The notes below the pieces were generated by a model. It was not told the origin of the DNA, did not search any database, and saw only the letters and a program-made list of their open reading frames with translations. Made by a program: the position numbers and the translations under genes. From NCBI RefSeq assembly GCF_001730295.1, contig NZ_MIKA01000007.1:1-64000 (forward strand): a stretch of 64,000 nt of DNA, written 5' to 3'. This DNA comes from Enterococcus plantarum. GTDB lineage: Bacteria; Bacillota; Bacilli; Lactobacillales; Enterococcaceae. This document shows, piece by piece, positions 36,659-45,823 of this stretch (its first letter is position 1; each line of letters begins with the position of its first letter).

Positions 36659-38095
36659 TTGGCAGAAGATAACCAAAATAATCAAGATCATTCCAACGCT
36701 TCATTCAAAGATCAGGTCTTGCGTTCTTTGCGGGGAGAAGAAATAGAGAATGATGATTCAGCTTCTTCTGAACACAATGCTCAGAACGTATCACAGCATA
36801 ACGAAGCAGAATATAATAGAACGTACCGTTCTCAGCCAGATACTCAAGAAGACCCGATAAAACGGGATGAGATGGAATCAGTTGGCTCACGCAGTGCAGA
36901 ACATCAGACAAGACGATCAGATTCGTCGGAAGAACAGTCAGAGCTTGGGAGTACACGGAGCCCTAAAGAAGATAATTCCGACAAACGAATTAGAAAAAAA
37001 GAAGACCGCATTGTCAGCCGCATTGTCTTGATTGTTGCCTCTGTGTTGTTATTAGTGATAGCCATTTTTGGGTTTACTTTCTATAAGTATGTCAATGCTG
37101 GCTTACAACCACTTGACCAAAAGGATAGTAAATTAGTTCAAGTACACATTCCAGAGGATTCATCGAATAAGAAAATCGCCAACATTTTAGAAGACAGTAA
37201 AGTCATCAAAAGCGGGATGGTATTCAATTACTATGCGAAATTTAAAAATCTAACGGATTTTCAAGCAGGTTATTACCAAATGTCACCAGACATGACGTTA
37301 GATGAGATCGGTGCACTTTTAAGAGAAGGTGGAACCGCGGAACCAACTCAGCTTGCAGATGGAAAAGTAACGATTCCAGAAGGCTTTGATATTGACAAAA
37401 TCGGTGATGCCATCGAAAAAAACACTAATTTTAAGAAGGATCAATTTATTGAGCTGATGAAAGATCAAGCATTCTTCGACACGATGAAGGAAAAATATCC
37501 GGAGTTACTAACAAGTGCTGCTGAAGCAAAAGATGTTCGTTATCGCTTTGAAGGGTATTTATTCCCAGCAACATATGACTATTACAAAGAAGCAAAACTA
37601 GAAGATTTTGTGGATCAGATGATTGCGAAGTCTAACAGCGTGATTGAACCGTTTATCCCAATGGTTCATGCAAAAGGAATGACGATTCAACAAGTATTAA
37701 CACTTGCGTCATTGGTAGAAAAAGAAGGCGTGAAAGAAGAAGACCGCAAAAAAATTGCTCAAGTGTTCTTTAATCGAATTGCGGCTAATATGCCATTGCA
37801 ATCAGATATTTCTATTTTATACGCATTAGGTGAACATAAAGAATTGGTCACATATAAAGATTTAGAAGTAGACTCACCGTACAATCTGTACAAAAATACC
37901 GGATACGGTCCAGGACCATTCGATAGTCCTAGTGAGCAAGCAATCAACGCTGTGTTAAATCCATTACCAAATAACTACCTGTACTTTGTTGCGGATATCT
38001 CAACTGGGAATGTTTACTTTGCAGAGACCTATGAACAACATCAAGAGTACGTAGAACAATATGTAAATAAAACAGAAACTGAAAAAAGTGAATAA
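36659..38095 (+). CDS. mltG: Endolytic murein transglycosylase MltG
   Basis: Cleaves nascent peptidoglycan and sets glycan strand length. The 478-aa protein has a long polar cytoplasmic N-terminus (about residues 1-118, rich in D, E, N, Q and S), one transmembrane helix (about 120-143), a LysM-like region and a YceG domain with the catalytic Glu in TLASLVEKEG. It is longer than the E. coli protein owing to the N-terminal extension, as in other lactic acid bacteria. The start is TTG 36659, 7 bp after AGGAGG. greA follows, the conserved neighbour. Confidence 0.93.
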   Translation: MAEDNQNNQDHSNASFKDQVLRSLRGEEIENDDSASSEHNAQNVSQHNEAEYNRTYRSQPDTQEDPIKRDEMESVGSRSAEHQTRRSDSSEEQSELGSTRSPKEDNSDKRIRKKEDRIVSRIVLIVASVLLLVIAIFGFTFYKYVNAGLQPLDQKDSKLVQVHIPEDSSNKKIANILEDSKVIKSGMVFNYYAKFKNLTDFQAGYYQMSPDMTLDEIGALLREGGTAEPTQLADGKVTIPEGFDIDKIGDAIEKNTNFKKDQFIELMKDQAFFDTMKEKYPELLTSAAEAKDVRYRFEGYLFPATYDYYKEAKLEDFVDQMIAKSNSVIEPFIPMVHAKGMTIQQVLTLASLVEKEGVKEEDRKKIAQVFFNRIAANMPLQSDISILYALGEHKELVTYKDLEVDSPYNLYKNTGYGPGPFDSPSEQAINAVLNPLPNNYLYFVADISTGNVYFAETYEQHQEYVEQYVNKTETEKSE

Positions 38096-38118
38096 CTTTT
38101 AAGTTTGCGTAATATATT

Positions 38119-38152
38119 ACGAGCCAACCTAGAATTTAGGCGGCTCGTTTCG
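38119..38152 (+). terminator. Probable terminator after mltG
   Basis: ACGAGCC (38119-38125) pairs with GGCTCGT (38142-38148), with an inner CCTA/TAGG stem; the following T run is interrupted, so it may be weak. Confidence 0.5.
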
Positions 38153-38251
38153 CTTTCCTTGGGATTCGCACATTTGAGCGTAAGAGAGATACCGTAAGCG
38201 TTGATGATTAGAAGAAAATCTAGCAGATTTATAAAAATTAAGTGAATATTA

Positions 38252-38280
38252 TTTACAATTTGCTTAAAGCGTGGTACTCT
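38252..38280 (+). promoter_or_regulatory. Promoter of greA
   Basis: TTTACA (38252-38257), 17 bp, TACTCT (38275-38280), giving a leader of about 70 nt. Confidence 0.6.
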
Positions 38281-38356
38281 TTTCTGGATTGAAAGCGGAA
38301 TTTTTCAATGAAAATAAAAATAAAACATTGTAGTAAGTTAAGAAGGAGAAATTAAC

Positions 38357-38830
38357 ATGGTAGAAAAAGTATTTCCTATGACACTTGAAGGCAAAGAAAA
38401 GTTAGAACAAGAACTAGAAGAACTAAAAACAGTTAAACGAAAAGAAATCGTTGAACGTATAAAAATTGCAAGAAGCTTTGGCGACTTATCTGAGAATTCT
38501 GAGTATGAGTCAGCGAAAGATGAACAAGCTTTTGTGGAAGGACGCATCACAACATTAGAAAATATGATTCGCTTTGCTCAAATCATTGATAATGATGGTG
38601 TTGATTCAGACGAAGTTTCAATTGGAAAAACAGTAACATTTATTGAACTACCTGATGGTGATGAAGAAGAATATACGATTGTAGGTAGTGCAGAAGCTGA
38701 TCCTTTTTCTGGTAAAATTTCAAATGATTCACCTATTGCACAAGCATTGATCGGCAAAAAATTAAACGATCAAGTTGCAATTGCTACTCCTGGTGGAGAC
38801 ATGCAAGTAAGAATCATAAAGGTTGGTTAA
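38357..38830 (+). CDS. greA: Transcription elongation factor GreA
   Basis: Rescues backtracked RNA polymerase by stimulating transcript cleavage. The 157-aa protein has the N-terminal antiparallel coiled coil (about residues 1-75) with the acidic tip in [16 protein letters not shown] and a C-terminal FKBP-like domain with [13 protein letters not shown]. Length is standard. An AAGGAG site precedes the start. Confidence 0.97.
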   Translation: MVEKVFPMTLEGKEKLEQELEELKTVKRKEIVERIKIARSFGDLSENSEYESAKDEQAFVEGRITTLENMIRFAQIIDNDGVDSDEVSIGKTVTFIELPDGDEEEYTIVGSAEADPFSGKISNDSPIAQALIGKKLNDQVAIATPGGDMQVRIIKVG

Positions 38831-38849
38831 CAAACAGTCAGTAAGAACG

Positions 38850-38892
38850 AAGGGCGAGTCGAAGCTATCATTAGTTTTGACTTGCCCTTTAA
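38850..38892 (+). terminator. Terminator after greA
   Basis: AAGGGC (38850-38855) with AGTC pairs with GACT and GCCCTT (38884-38889). The stem has one bulge and ends in a short T run. Confidence 0.65.
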
Positions 38893-39028
38893 ACCTGACT
38901 AAATAGCTCACGAGTTTCGGTTCGTTTAAAAAAATTAGGGCTAAAGTCCTATAGTAAAATGGGGCTTTAGCAACTAACATTAATAGGAGAATCGAGGTAT
39001 ACTAATTTCATCGGAAGGGGGATTATAA

Positions 39029-39760
39029 ATGAATAACCCATGGCGTTTTTTCATCGTAGTAGAAGCATTACTTTTTTTATTAGCTTTATGGCAAATTATA
39101 CATAACCCAGGCTTGGCAATCGTATTAGTACTGGGTATTTTAAGTACACTCTATGCGCTGAAAAAAGTTCATCGTAGCAATTTTAATAATTTTCAATTAG
39201 TATTGGGTGTTATCTTGATTTTGATTGGGGTAATGAATAGTCCTGCATTTTGGTTGATGTTAGTTTTTGGTGTTTTATTTATTGGTTTAAAAGGGGTTGA
39301 AATCGCGGGTGTCGATATCACGCAGCGAGCACCTTGGAGAAAGAAACAAATGATCATGGTGGAAACAACGAATGTTGAATCTAAAAGCGGGCGTCGGTTC
39401 AAACGTCCATGGTTTGCCAATGAACGGATCGGCAGTAATGTTTATGAATGGGATGATATTAATATAGACGTTCTTTCAGGTGATACAATCGTTGATTTAG
39501 GGAACACATTATTGCCTAAAGATGACAGCATCATTATTATTCGTAAAGGCTTTGGCCGTACGAGAATATTAGTGCCACTAGGTGTTGCCGTAACACTCGA
39601 ACATTCCACTTTTTACGGAAATGTTAACTTTGAAGAAGAAAAATATCATCTGAAAAATGAATCATTGAAAGTATACAGTAATGACTTTGATACAAATAAT
39701 CGCCGCTTGAAAATCATCACAAACACATTGGTTGGTGATCTTGAGGTGATTCGCGTATGA
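39029..39760 (+). CDS. liaF: LiaF-like inhibitor of the cell-envelope stress two-component system
   Basis: A 243-aa membrane protein with about four helices in the first 100 residues and a C-terminal beta-helix-like domain of the cell-wall-active antibiotics response family (DDINIDVLSGDTIVDLG onward). LiaF keeps the LiaS kinase off without envelope stress. It is the first gene of liaFSR, overlapping liaS by 4 bp. A possible TATACT -10 lies at 38998-39003; upstream GCTAAAG and CTTTAGC (38939-38970) form an inverted repeat that may be regulatory. Confidence 0.92.
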   Translation: MNNPWRFFIVVEALLFLLALWQIIHNPGLAIVLVLGILSTLYALKKVHRSNFNNFQLVLGVILILIGVMNSPAFWLMLVFGVLFIGLKGVEIAGVDITQRAPWRKKQMIMVETTNVESKSGRRFKRPWFANERIGSNVYEWDDINIDVLSGDTIVDLGNTLLPKDDSIIIIRKGFGRTRILVPLGVAVTLEHSTFYGNVNFEEEKYHLKNESLKVYSNDFDTNNRRLKIITNTLVGDLEVIRV

Positions 39761-40860
39761 TGGGTAAAATTTCTCGACAGATGCTTTCTTTGTACGCTGC
39801 TTGTAGTACGTTTATTGTTGTGTTACTTACACTGTTTTCATATTTTTATTCAATTAAACAAAAAAATTGGATGTTGGAATTACTTCAAAGGAAAGTGTTT
39901 TACATTCCTTTGATTTTCCATATGCTCTTGATCTCGCTGTTGGTGGGATTGTCGACATTTTTACTTGTATCTATTGTACAAAAGTCACAATATGGTAGAA
40001 TTGAAGAAAAACTTCGGTTACTAGCAAGAGGCAGTTATGAAAGTCCAGCTCTTGCGAAAAGTGTCCCTCATGCGAGTAACGATCAGTACATTGGCGAAGT
40101 TGACCAAGATATTTTAAAAATCCAAACAAAATTATTAGAAATGTCAAAAGAATTGCAATTATTAAATAGCCGTCCGCAGCTAATGGACGGGGAAACCAAA
40201 GAAGAAATATTAGAAGAAGAGCGTCATAGGCTTGCCAGAGAGCTTCACGATTCGGTCAGTCAACAGTTGTTTGCTGCAATGATGATGTTATCAGCGCTTA
40301 ATGAACAAGCGCAACGAAGTGAGACGCCAGAATTGTTTCGTAAACAATTAGTGACGGTAACCGATATCATCAATGCTTCTCAATCTGAGATGCGTGCTTT
40401 ATTGCTTCACTTACGGCCAGTGAGTTTAGAAGGAAAGAGTTTACGTAAAGGGATCGAGCAATTATTAAAAGAATTACAGACGAAGATCAAAATCGAATTG
40501 ACGTGGGATGTTGAAGATGTTCATTTAAATAATAGTATTGAGGATCATTTATTTCGAATCGTTCAAGAATTATTGTCAAATACACTTCGTCATGCTAAAG
40601 CAAAAGAACTTGAAGTCTATCTCCATCAAGTAGACAAAAACGTGTTATTACGTTTAGTAGATGACGGTGTGGGCTTTGATATGAGTGAAAACGATAATAA
40701 AGCTGGTAGTTACGGTTTAAAAAATATTCGAGAACGGGTAGCTGGAATGGGCGGTATTGTTAAAATCATTAGCTTTAAAGGACAAGGAACGAGTGTAGAA
40801 ATCAAGGTGCCTGTAATAAAGGAGGAAATAGCAAGTGATCAAAGTAATGTTAGTGGATGA
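39757..40860 (+). CDS. liaS: Sensor histidine kinase LiaS
   Basis: A 367-aa NarL-type (HisKA_3) kinase with two N-terminal transmembrane helices joined by a very short outside loop, so it is an intramembrane-sensing kinase. The phosphoacceptor is H164 in [16 protein letters not shown]-binding motifs NTLRHA (N box) and [16 protein letters not shown] (G boxes) follow. It responds to cell-wall antibiotics and daptomycin-type stress in enterococci. The start overlaps liaF (ATGA). The 3' end overlaps liaR by 26 bp. Confidence 0.94.
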   Translation: MMGKISRQMLSLYAACSTFIVVLLTLFSYFYSIKQKNWMLELLQRKVFYIPLIFHMLLISLLVGLSTFLLVSIVQKSQYGRIEEKLRLLARGSYESPALAKSVPHASNDQYIGEVDQDILKIQTKLLEMSKELQLLNSRPQLMDGETKEEILEEERHRLARELHDSVSQQLFAAMMMLSALNEQAQRSETPELFRKQLVTVTDIINASQSEMRALLLHLRPVSLEGKSLRKGIEQLLKELQTKIKIELTWDVEDVHLNNSIEDHLFRIVQELLSNTLRHAKAKELEVYLHQVDKNVLLRLVDDGVGFDMSENDNKAGSYGLKNIRERVAGMGGIVKIISFKGQGTSVEIKVPVIKEEIASDQSNVSG

Positions 40861-41467
40861 CCATGAGATGGTACGATTAGGTGTATCTTCCTATTTATCG
40901 ATCCAAGAGGATATTGAAGTAGTTGGAGAAGCTGAAAATGGCCAGATCGGTTATGAAAAAGCGTTAGAATTACGGCCGGATGTGATTTTGATGGATCTAG
41001 TCATGGATGTGATGGATGGAATCGACTCAACAAAGGCGATTTTAAAAGATTGGCCGCAAGCACGAATCATTATTGTCACTAGTTTTATTGATGACGAAAA
41101 AGTTTATCCAGCAATCGAAGCTGGAGCTGCAGGCTACCTCTTGAAAACTTCAACGGCCCATGAGATTGCAGATGCTATCCGAGCGATTTCTAGAGGAGAA
41201 CGTGTTCTAGAACCAGAAGTAACGACTAAAATGATGGAACGTTTGACTAAAAAGCAAGAACCTGTTTTACATGAAGATTTGACAAATCGTGAGCATGAAA
41301 TTTTGATGTTGATTGCCAAAGGACGTAGTAATCAAGAAATTGCTGATGAACTATTTATTACACTGAAAACAGTCAAAACCCATGTTTCGAATATTTTAGC
41401 AAAGTTAGACGTTGAAGATCGTACACAAGCGGCTATCTATGCGTTTCAACACGGATTAGCAAAATAA
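40835..41467 (+). CDS. liaR: Response regulator LiaR
   Basis: A 210-aa NarL/FixJ-type regulator: receiver domain with the phosphorylation site D54 (VILMDLVMD) and switch residues in VTSF and LLKTS, then a LuxR-type helix-turn-helix ([21 protein letters not shown]). Start is GTG 40835 inside the end of liaS, with an AAGGAGG site at 40820-40826. It activates envelope-stress genes, including its own operon. Confidence 0.95.
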   Translation: MIKVMLVDDHEMVRLGVSSYLSIQEDIEVVGEAENGQIGYEKALELRPDVILMDLVMDVMDGIDSTKAILKDWPQARIIIVTSFIDDEKVYPAIEAGAAGYLLKTSTAHEIADAIRAISRGERVLEPEVTTKMMERLTKKQEPVLHEDLTNREHEILMLIAKGRSNQEIADELFITLKTVKTHVSNILAKLDVEDRTQAAIYAFQHGLAK

Positions 41468-41483
41468 CAAATGTCGATTTATG

Positions 41484-41527
41484 GTGAATAAGATAAACTG
41501 TATTAGTTTGTCTTATTCACTTTTTTT
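41484..41527 (+). terminator. Terminator of liaFSR
   Basis: GTGAATAAGA (41484-41493) and TCTTATTCAC (41511-41520) form a perfect stem followed by TTTTTTT. Confidence 0.9.
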
Positions 41528-41583
41528 ATAATACTGAGGTAAGGGGATGGAGCCTCCTGATTCTGTTCAATTACCACTCTGTT

Positions 41584-41592
41584 TGTTATACT
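41584..41592 (+). promoter_or_regulatory. Extended -10 promoter of ktrA
   Basis: TGTTATACT (41584-41592) is an extended -10, with TGTTCA 17 bp upstream as a weak -35. Confidence 0.5.
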
Positions 41593-41623
41593 TAAATTAA
41601 ATTTAACGCTAGGAGACATAAAC

Positions 41624-42289
41624 ATGAAGCAAAATTTTGCAATTATTGGTTTAGGAAGATTTGGCGGTAGTATCTGTCAGACTTTGATTGAATCGGGGCA
41701 AGAAGTTTTAGCTATTGATAGTAATGAAGATCGAGTGAATGAATATATGAATATCGCAACACATGCTGTTGTAGCGAATGCTCAAGATGAAGCAACCCTT
41801 CGCTCTCTAGGGATTCGTAATTTTGATCATGTTGTTGTTGCGATTGGTGAGGATATACAGGCAAGTATTCTGGTTACATTAATGGTCAAAGAAATGGGCG
41901 TGCCAAATGTTTTAGCTAAAGCTGTGAATGAATACCATGCAAGAGTATTAGACAAAATCGGTGCTGATTTAGTTGTCCATCCAGAACGTGACATGGGCAT
42001 CAGAGTAGCACATAAATTAGTATCTAGAAATATTTTAGATTATATTGAATTATCAAATGAAGTATCGTTAGCAGAAGTCCGCGTTTCTAATCCAAAATTT
42101 TACGGCAAAACGTTAGGTGATTTAAACTTTCGCCAGCGTTTTGGGTTGACGGTAGTTGCGATACGTCGCTCAAAATCAGACGTGATTGCATCTCCAGCGG
42201 CAGAAGAAATTGTCAGAGAAAATGATAATTTACTAGTAGTTGGTGAAACAGACGATGTTGATTTATTAGATGAAAAGATGAATGGTTAA
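41624..42289 (+). CDS. ktrA: Potassium uptake regulatory subunit KtrA (TrkA/RCK family)
   Basis: A 221-aa cytosolic gating subunit. RCK_N domain with the nucleotide motif IGLGRFGGSI (about residues 8-17) and IDSNEDR, then an RCK_C domain. It binds ATP/ADP or c-di-AMP to gate a KtrB or KtrD membrane subunit, which is not encoded next to it here. An AGGAGA site precedes ATG 41624. Confidence 0.93.
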   Translation: MKQNFAIIGLGRFGGSICQTLIESGQEVLAIDSNEDRVNEYMNIATHAVVANAQDEATLRSLGIRNFDHVVVAIGEDIQASILVTLMVKEMGVPNVLAKAVNEYHARVLDKIGADLVVHPERDMGIRVAHKLVSRNILDYIELSNEVSLAEVRVSNPKFYGKTLGDLNFRQRFGLTVVAIRRSKSDVIASPAAEEIVRENDNLLVVGETDDVDLLDEKMNG

Positions 42290-42472
42290 ATTCAAGCAAG
42301 TTATTCTTCGTAAATCAGACTCTATGCTAAAATGATAGGTGTGATAAGTGGGCTAGTCTCTAAGAAACGGATAGAGTATGAATGAGATAAAAAACGCCTT
42401 GATCATATTTTCCTATTTTTCAGTCAGAGCTGAACGAGCCCGCTACGTTTTTAAATTAGGAGGAACTTTAAG

Positions 42473-42784
42473 ATGAAATTAACAATTACGCCGCGTGCGC
42501 AACAATGGTTCAAAGATGAAGTAGGGGTTACTTCAGATAGTGGTATTCGATTTTACGGTAAGATTTATGGGAAGACAGATGTTCACGAAGGTTTTTCTAT
42601 TGCGATGTCTGTAGAAGCGCCAGATCAACCATTAGTCAAAGAAGAGATTGATGAGATTACGTACTTTATCGAAGAAACAGACGATTGGTTTTTTAAAGGA
42701 TATGATTTATTAGTTGATTACGACGAAGAAAAAGACGAGCCGAATTATAAATTTGCTGAAAATAAAGAAGACTTGAAACAATAG
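42473..42784 (+). CDS. HesB/YneR family protein
   Basis: A 103-aa protein of the HesB/YneR family: MKLTITPRAQQWFKDEVG and GIRFYGKIYGK are typical, with an acidic C-terminus. It has the Fe-S-biosynthesis-like fold but no cysteines at all, so it cannot carry a cluster through thiolates. The function is unknown. A TAGGAGGAAC site precedes the start; a leader of about 180 nt separates it from ktrA with no gene in it. Confidence 0.82.
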   Translation: MKLTITPRAQQWFKDEVGVTSDSGIRFYGKIYGKTDVHEGFSIAMSVEAPDQPLVKEEIDEITYFIEETDDWFFKGYDLLVDYDEEKDEPNYKFAENKEDLKQ

Positions 42785-42824
42785 CCAGATCATCTTTTGA
42801 CGCATTAAAAAGACAAAAAGAAGT

Positions 42825-42901
42825 GAGGTTGGGACAGAAGTGTTTAACTCCGAGCAATAATGGGGAGTTACTTCTGCTGCCACCCCCACTTTTTTAGTAC
42901 G
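42825..42901 (+). repeat. Short relative of the dispersed intergenic repeat, terminator-like
   Basis: It begins with the same bases as the long copies (GAGGTTGGGACAGAAG, then TGTTTAACTCCGAG) but goes directly to the closing arm GGAGTTACTTCTG, then CCCCCACTTTTTT. CAGAAGT and AACTCC pair with GGAGTT and ACTTCTG. It probably terminates the YneR-like gene and may be the minimal form of the element. Confidence 0.7.
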
Positions 42902-42936
42902 GATAGATAGCGATACTAAAGAAAGAAACAGACCTA

Positions 42937-44424
42937 TCAAACGACTAAAGAAGAAGATTTTGCTCTATATCTTTTATGTAATGTATCGATAAGCGCCACT
43001 TGATAATCTAATGTGGGAGATAAGGGTATTATCTGGAAATTGCCCTTTTGTTTAATTTTATTTGGTAATAAAAGTTTTGATGCTGCTATGTAAAAATCAT
43101 AGTCATCCTCAGACGTTGAAGTAACGAACGAGACGGAAATAAATGAAATTTGTTCTAAAAAATCGTGTAGAGATTGTAGGAAAATCGCGTTGGGTGACAA
43201 GATAATGCCGACATTTAATTGATATTTTGTATTGCTTCGTTCATAAAAAGGAAGTAATAAAAATGAACAAATATAAACTAAATCTTCTAAACAATTTTTA
43301 ATCCAAGCAAATTCTGGATTTGAAATAATCTCTTCTAAAAACTTTCTAACTTTGCTAGAAAGAGGTTCATACAAAGGATTTTGTTCTTTCACACAAGATT
43401 CCATAAAATTGATAGTGAGGGGTAAGGAATCTTTTATTGCAAAATGATTTAGACAAGTAGTGAAAATATTTATATTCAACACATCTTTTTCATCTTCGGA
43501 TAATGCTTTTTCTGTAAATAGAGGCTGATAAAATGCTTCAAAATGCTCAATTAAAGAACCTAATGGCTGCTGATCACTTTCCATATATTCTTTTACATAG
43601 CGAATTCTAGGATCGTCTGCATAAAAATAAATATTCCAGTAAAACATCATAAATGAAAGAAAAGTCGCTTCCCATTCGATGAAATGCTGAGGAACTTTTG
43701 CTTTTTCTAGTTCTTTTACAAAGGACATATTTGTTTTTGGGAAAGTTAGTTGTTTAAATGGAGGTTCGATAATGAAGTGCTTTTTTTTGATTCTCAATTG
43801 AGAGATTGTCGTTAATAAATACCATTCTCTAGGCTCTATATAAGTCATCCACTGATGATCTTCCGGATCAAATAAATCAAAGCCTCTTTTTGTTTCATCT
43901 AAAGCTAAAAATAGGTCTTCTCCGTAAGAGGCAATCCAAAAGAAATTTAAATAAACAATGCGGATCAAGTTTTCTTTTCCGGTCAGCTGAAGTTTGGTAC
44001 AGTTTAGTTGAATGTCAAAATCTTTTAAATAATTGATCAGTGGTTGGAGTCTGCGAATAATGGATGCCCGACTAATAAAGTGGTCCTTACAAAAGTTTTC
44101 TATCGTGTAATTTCTTTCTAAAATTGTTGCAAGTAAAAACTTATAAGGTAGACTTTTGCGAAATAAAAATTGAGAATATGGAATATCACGCAACGTTGAA
44201 GAGTCGATATGTACTTTTCCTTGGACCGTTAATAACTCAAGACCTTGCTTTTCCATAAGGTCTGCATGTATTTCAGAAAATAATGAATTCAAGCGGGCGT
44301 ATGAAAAATCTGTAAATTGCTCAAAATAATGTATGCTATATGTACCGTCAGCCGTACTCAATAAGTGATTGAAGACGTTGATTTTACGTTGAGCAACATC
44401 ATCTAATAAAATGTCTGCTAGCAT
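42937..44424 (-). CDS. Mga-like transcriptional regulator
   Basis: A 495-aa protein with an N-terminal helix-turn-helix pair (FTDFSYARLNSLFSEI and CKDHFISRASIIRRLQPL, the latter around residue 110), a PRD-like helical middle and an EIIB-like C-terminal domain (about residues 400-490). This is the layout of Mga/AtxA regulators, which respond to PTS status and control surface or virulence genes in Streptococcus and Enterococcus. ATG 44424 is preferred for its AAAGGGAG site; an in-frame ATG at 44535 has none. The neighbouring divergent glycosyltransferase gene is a possible target. Confidence 0.82.
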   Translation of the reverse strand: MLADILLDDVAQRKINVFNHLLSTADGTYSIHYFEQFTDFSYARLNSLFSEIHADLMEKQGLELLTVQGKVHIDSSTLRDIPYSQFLFRKSLPYKFLLATILERNYTIENFCKDHFISRASIIRRLQPLINYLKDFDIQLNCTKLQLTGKENLIRIVYLNFFWIASYGEDLFLALDETKRGFDLFDPEDHQWMTYIEPREWYLLTTISQLRIKKKHFIIEPPFKQLTFPKTNMSFVKELEKAKVPQHFIEWEATFLSFMMFYWNIYFYADDPRIRYVKEYMESDQQPLGSLIEHFEAFYQPLFTEKALSEDEKDVLNINIFTTCLNHFAIKDSLPLTINFMESCVKEQNPLYEPLSSKVRKFLEEIISNPEFAWIKNCLEDLVYICSFLLLPFYERSNTKYQLNVGIILSPNAIFLQSLHDFLEQISFISVSFVTSTSEDDYDFYIAASKLLLPNKIKQKGNFQIIPLSPTLDYQVALIDTLHKRYRAKSSSLVV

Positions 44425-44790
44425 ATTTAGTCTCCCTTTAATAATGAATGATGATTTTTTAATAATAAAAGTTATTAACTTTACAAAAATAATGGATTGT
44501 ATATGAAAATCATTTACTGTATCTATGATAACCATTTACCTGCGGGAATTCAATTAGAAATTAAACAAAAATAAAAAACGTAATAATTATTTAAAAATAG
44601 TTAAATAATTCTTTTTTTGCTTGAAAAAGCTATGTACTTAATATCGGTGATGATTTTTCTCTGATTGGGATAAAACAATGTTTGTTATTTATATTACGCT
44701 GATTTTTTTCGAGATTTGTTTTTGGATGTAAATACAAATTAGAATACGCAATACTATTTATAGTTTTTATATTATTCTGTCGTAGATGTA

Positions 44791-44799
44791 TGCTATAAT
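44791..44799 (+). promoter_or_regulatory. Extended -10 promoter of the CsbB-like gene
   Basis: TGCTATAAT (44791-44799) lies 33 bp before the start. The divergent intergenic region 44425-44790 is very AT-rich and holds no gene I can support; several TTATTTAAAAATAGTTAAATAAT-like half palindromes may be binding sites. Confidence 0.55.
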
Positions 44800-44831
44800 C
44801 AACAAAGAATACTTTTTTTGGAGGAAATTTC

Positions 44832-45764
44832 ATGCTATCTATTATTGTTCCTTGTTACAACGAAGAGGAATCAATTCCGTTGTTTTTTGAAGAAGTGGAG
44901 AAAGTAAGCTCACACATTCAACATAACATAGAATACATATTTATTAATGATGGATCAAAAGATCAAACACTAAGCGCACTGAGAAAGTTATATAAAGAGC
45001 ACCCTGAAAAAGTTCGCTATCTTTCTTTTTCTAGAAATTTTGGAAAAGAAGCGGGACTCTATGCAGGACTTAAAGAAGCCAAAGGGGACTTGATTACAGT
45101 GATGGATGTGGATTTGCAAGATCCACCTGAGCTGTTACCAAAAATGATTCAAATGTTAGAGACAAATAAAGAGTTGGATTGCATCGGGACAAGACGAGGA
45201 GATCGAGAAGGTGAACCCGCTATTCGTAGTTTCTTTGCTAGAATGTTTTATCGATTAGTGAATAAAATCGGCGAAACAGAAATGGTAGATGGAGCGAGAG
45301 ATTTTCGTCTGATGACACGTCAAATGGTGGATGCTATTTTAGAATTGACTGAGTACAATCGTTTTTCAAAAGGTATTTTTAGTTGGGTTGGGTTTAACAC
45401 AGAGTATCTTTCTTATGAAAATCGCGAACGTATAGCTGGTTCCACTTCATGGTCCTTTTGGAGTCTACTAAGTTATTCGATTGATGGGATCGTCAACTTT
45501 TCAGAAGCACCACTGAATTTAGCATCTTATATTGGCGCTTTTTCATGTGTGGGATCAGTCATTGCGATGCTGATTATCTTCTTTAGAACGATTATCGAAG
45601 GAGATCCTACTAGTGGTTGGCCATCAATGGTCTGCATTATTTTATTTGTTGGCGGACTTCAGTTGCTTTGTCTAGGAATCATCGGAAAATATATTGGGAA
45701 AATTTTCTTGGAGACAAAAAAACGCCCAATTTATCTCGTGAAGGAAACGGAAAAAGATCAATAA
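44832..45764 (+). CDS. Undecaprenyl-phosphate glycosyltransferase (CsbB/GtrB-like GT2)
   Basis: A 310-aa membrane GT2: N-terminal GT-A domain with IVPCYNEEESIPLFFEE, the acid motif VMDVDLQDPPELLP and RDFRLM, then two C-terminal transmembrane helices (about residues 232-258 and 265-292). The family attaches a sugar to undecaprenyl phosphate on the inner leaflet for later transfer outside by a GT-C such as YfhO. A yfhO gene is at 17746-20313. It is a single-gene unit with a TTGGAGG site. Confidence 0.92.
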   Translation: MLSIIVPCYNEEESIPLFFEEVEKVSSHIQHNIEYIFINDGSKDQTLSALRKLYKEHPEKVRYLSFSRNFGKEAGLYAGLKEAKGDLITVMDVDLQDPPELLPKMIQMLETNKELDCIGTRRGDREGEPAIRSFFARMFYRLVNKIGETEMVDGARDFRLMTRQMVDAILELTEYNRFSKGIFSWVGFNTEYLSYENRERIAGSTSWSFWSLLSYSIDGIVNFSEAPLNLASYIGAFSCVGSVIAMLIIFFRTIIEGDPTSGWPSMVCIILFVGGLQLLCLGIIGKYIGKIFLETKKRPIYLVKETEKDQ

Positions 45765-45770
45765 TAATAA

Positions 45771-45819
45771 AAAATACTGTTTCGAATCACTATAAAATGA
45801 TTCGAAACAGTATTTTTAA
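45771..45819. terminator. Bidirectional terminator
   Basis: ATACTGTTTCGAATCA (45774-45789) and TGATTCGAAACAGTAT (45799-45814) form a perfect long stem with A and T runs either side, between convergent genes. Confidence 0.92.
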
Positions 45820-45823
45820 TCGT

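Noticed and set aside
44630-44833. Minus-strand open frame upstream of the CsbB-like gene
   Set aside because: No ribosome site, Lys/Asn-rich composition expected from AT-rich DNA, and it covers the promoter of the divergent gene.
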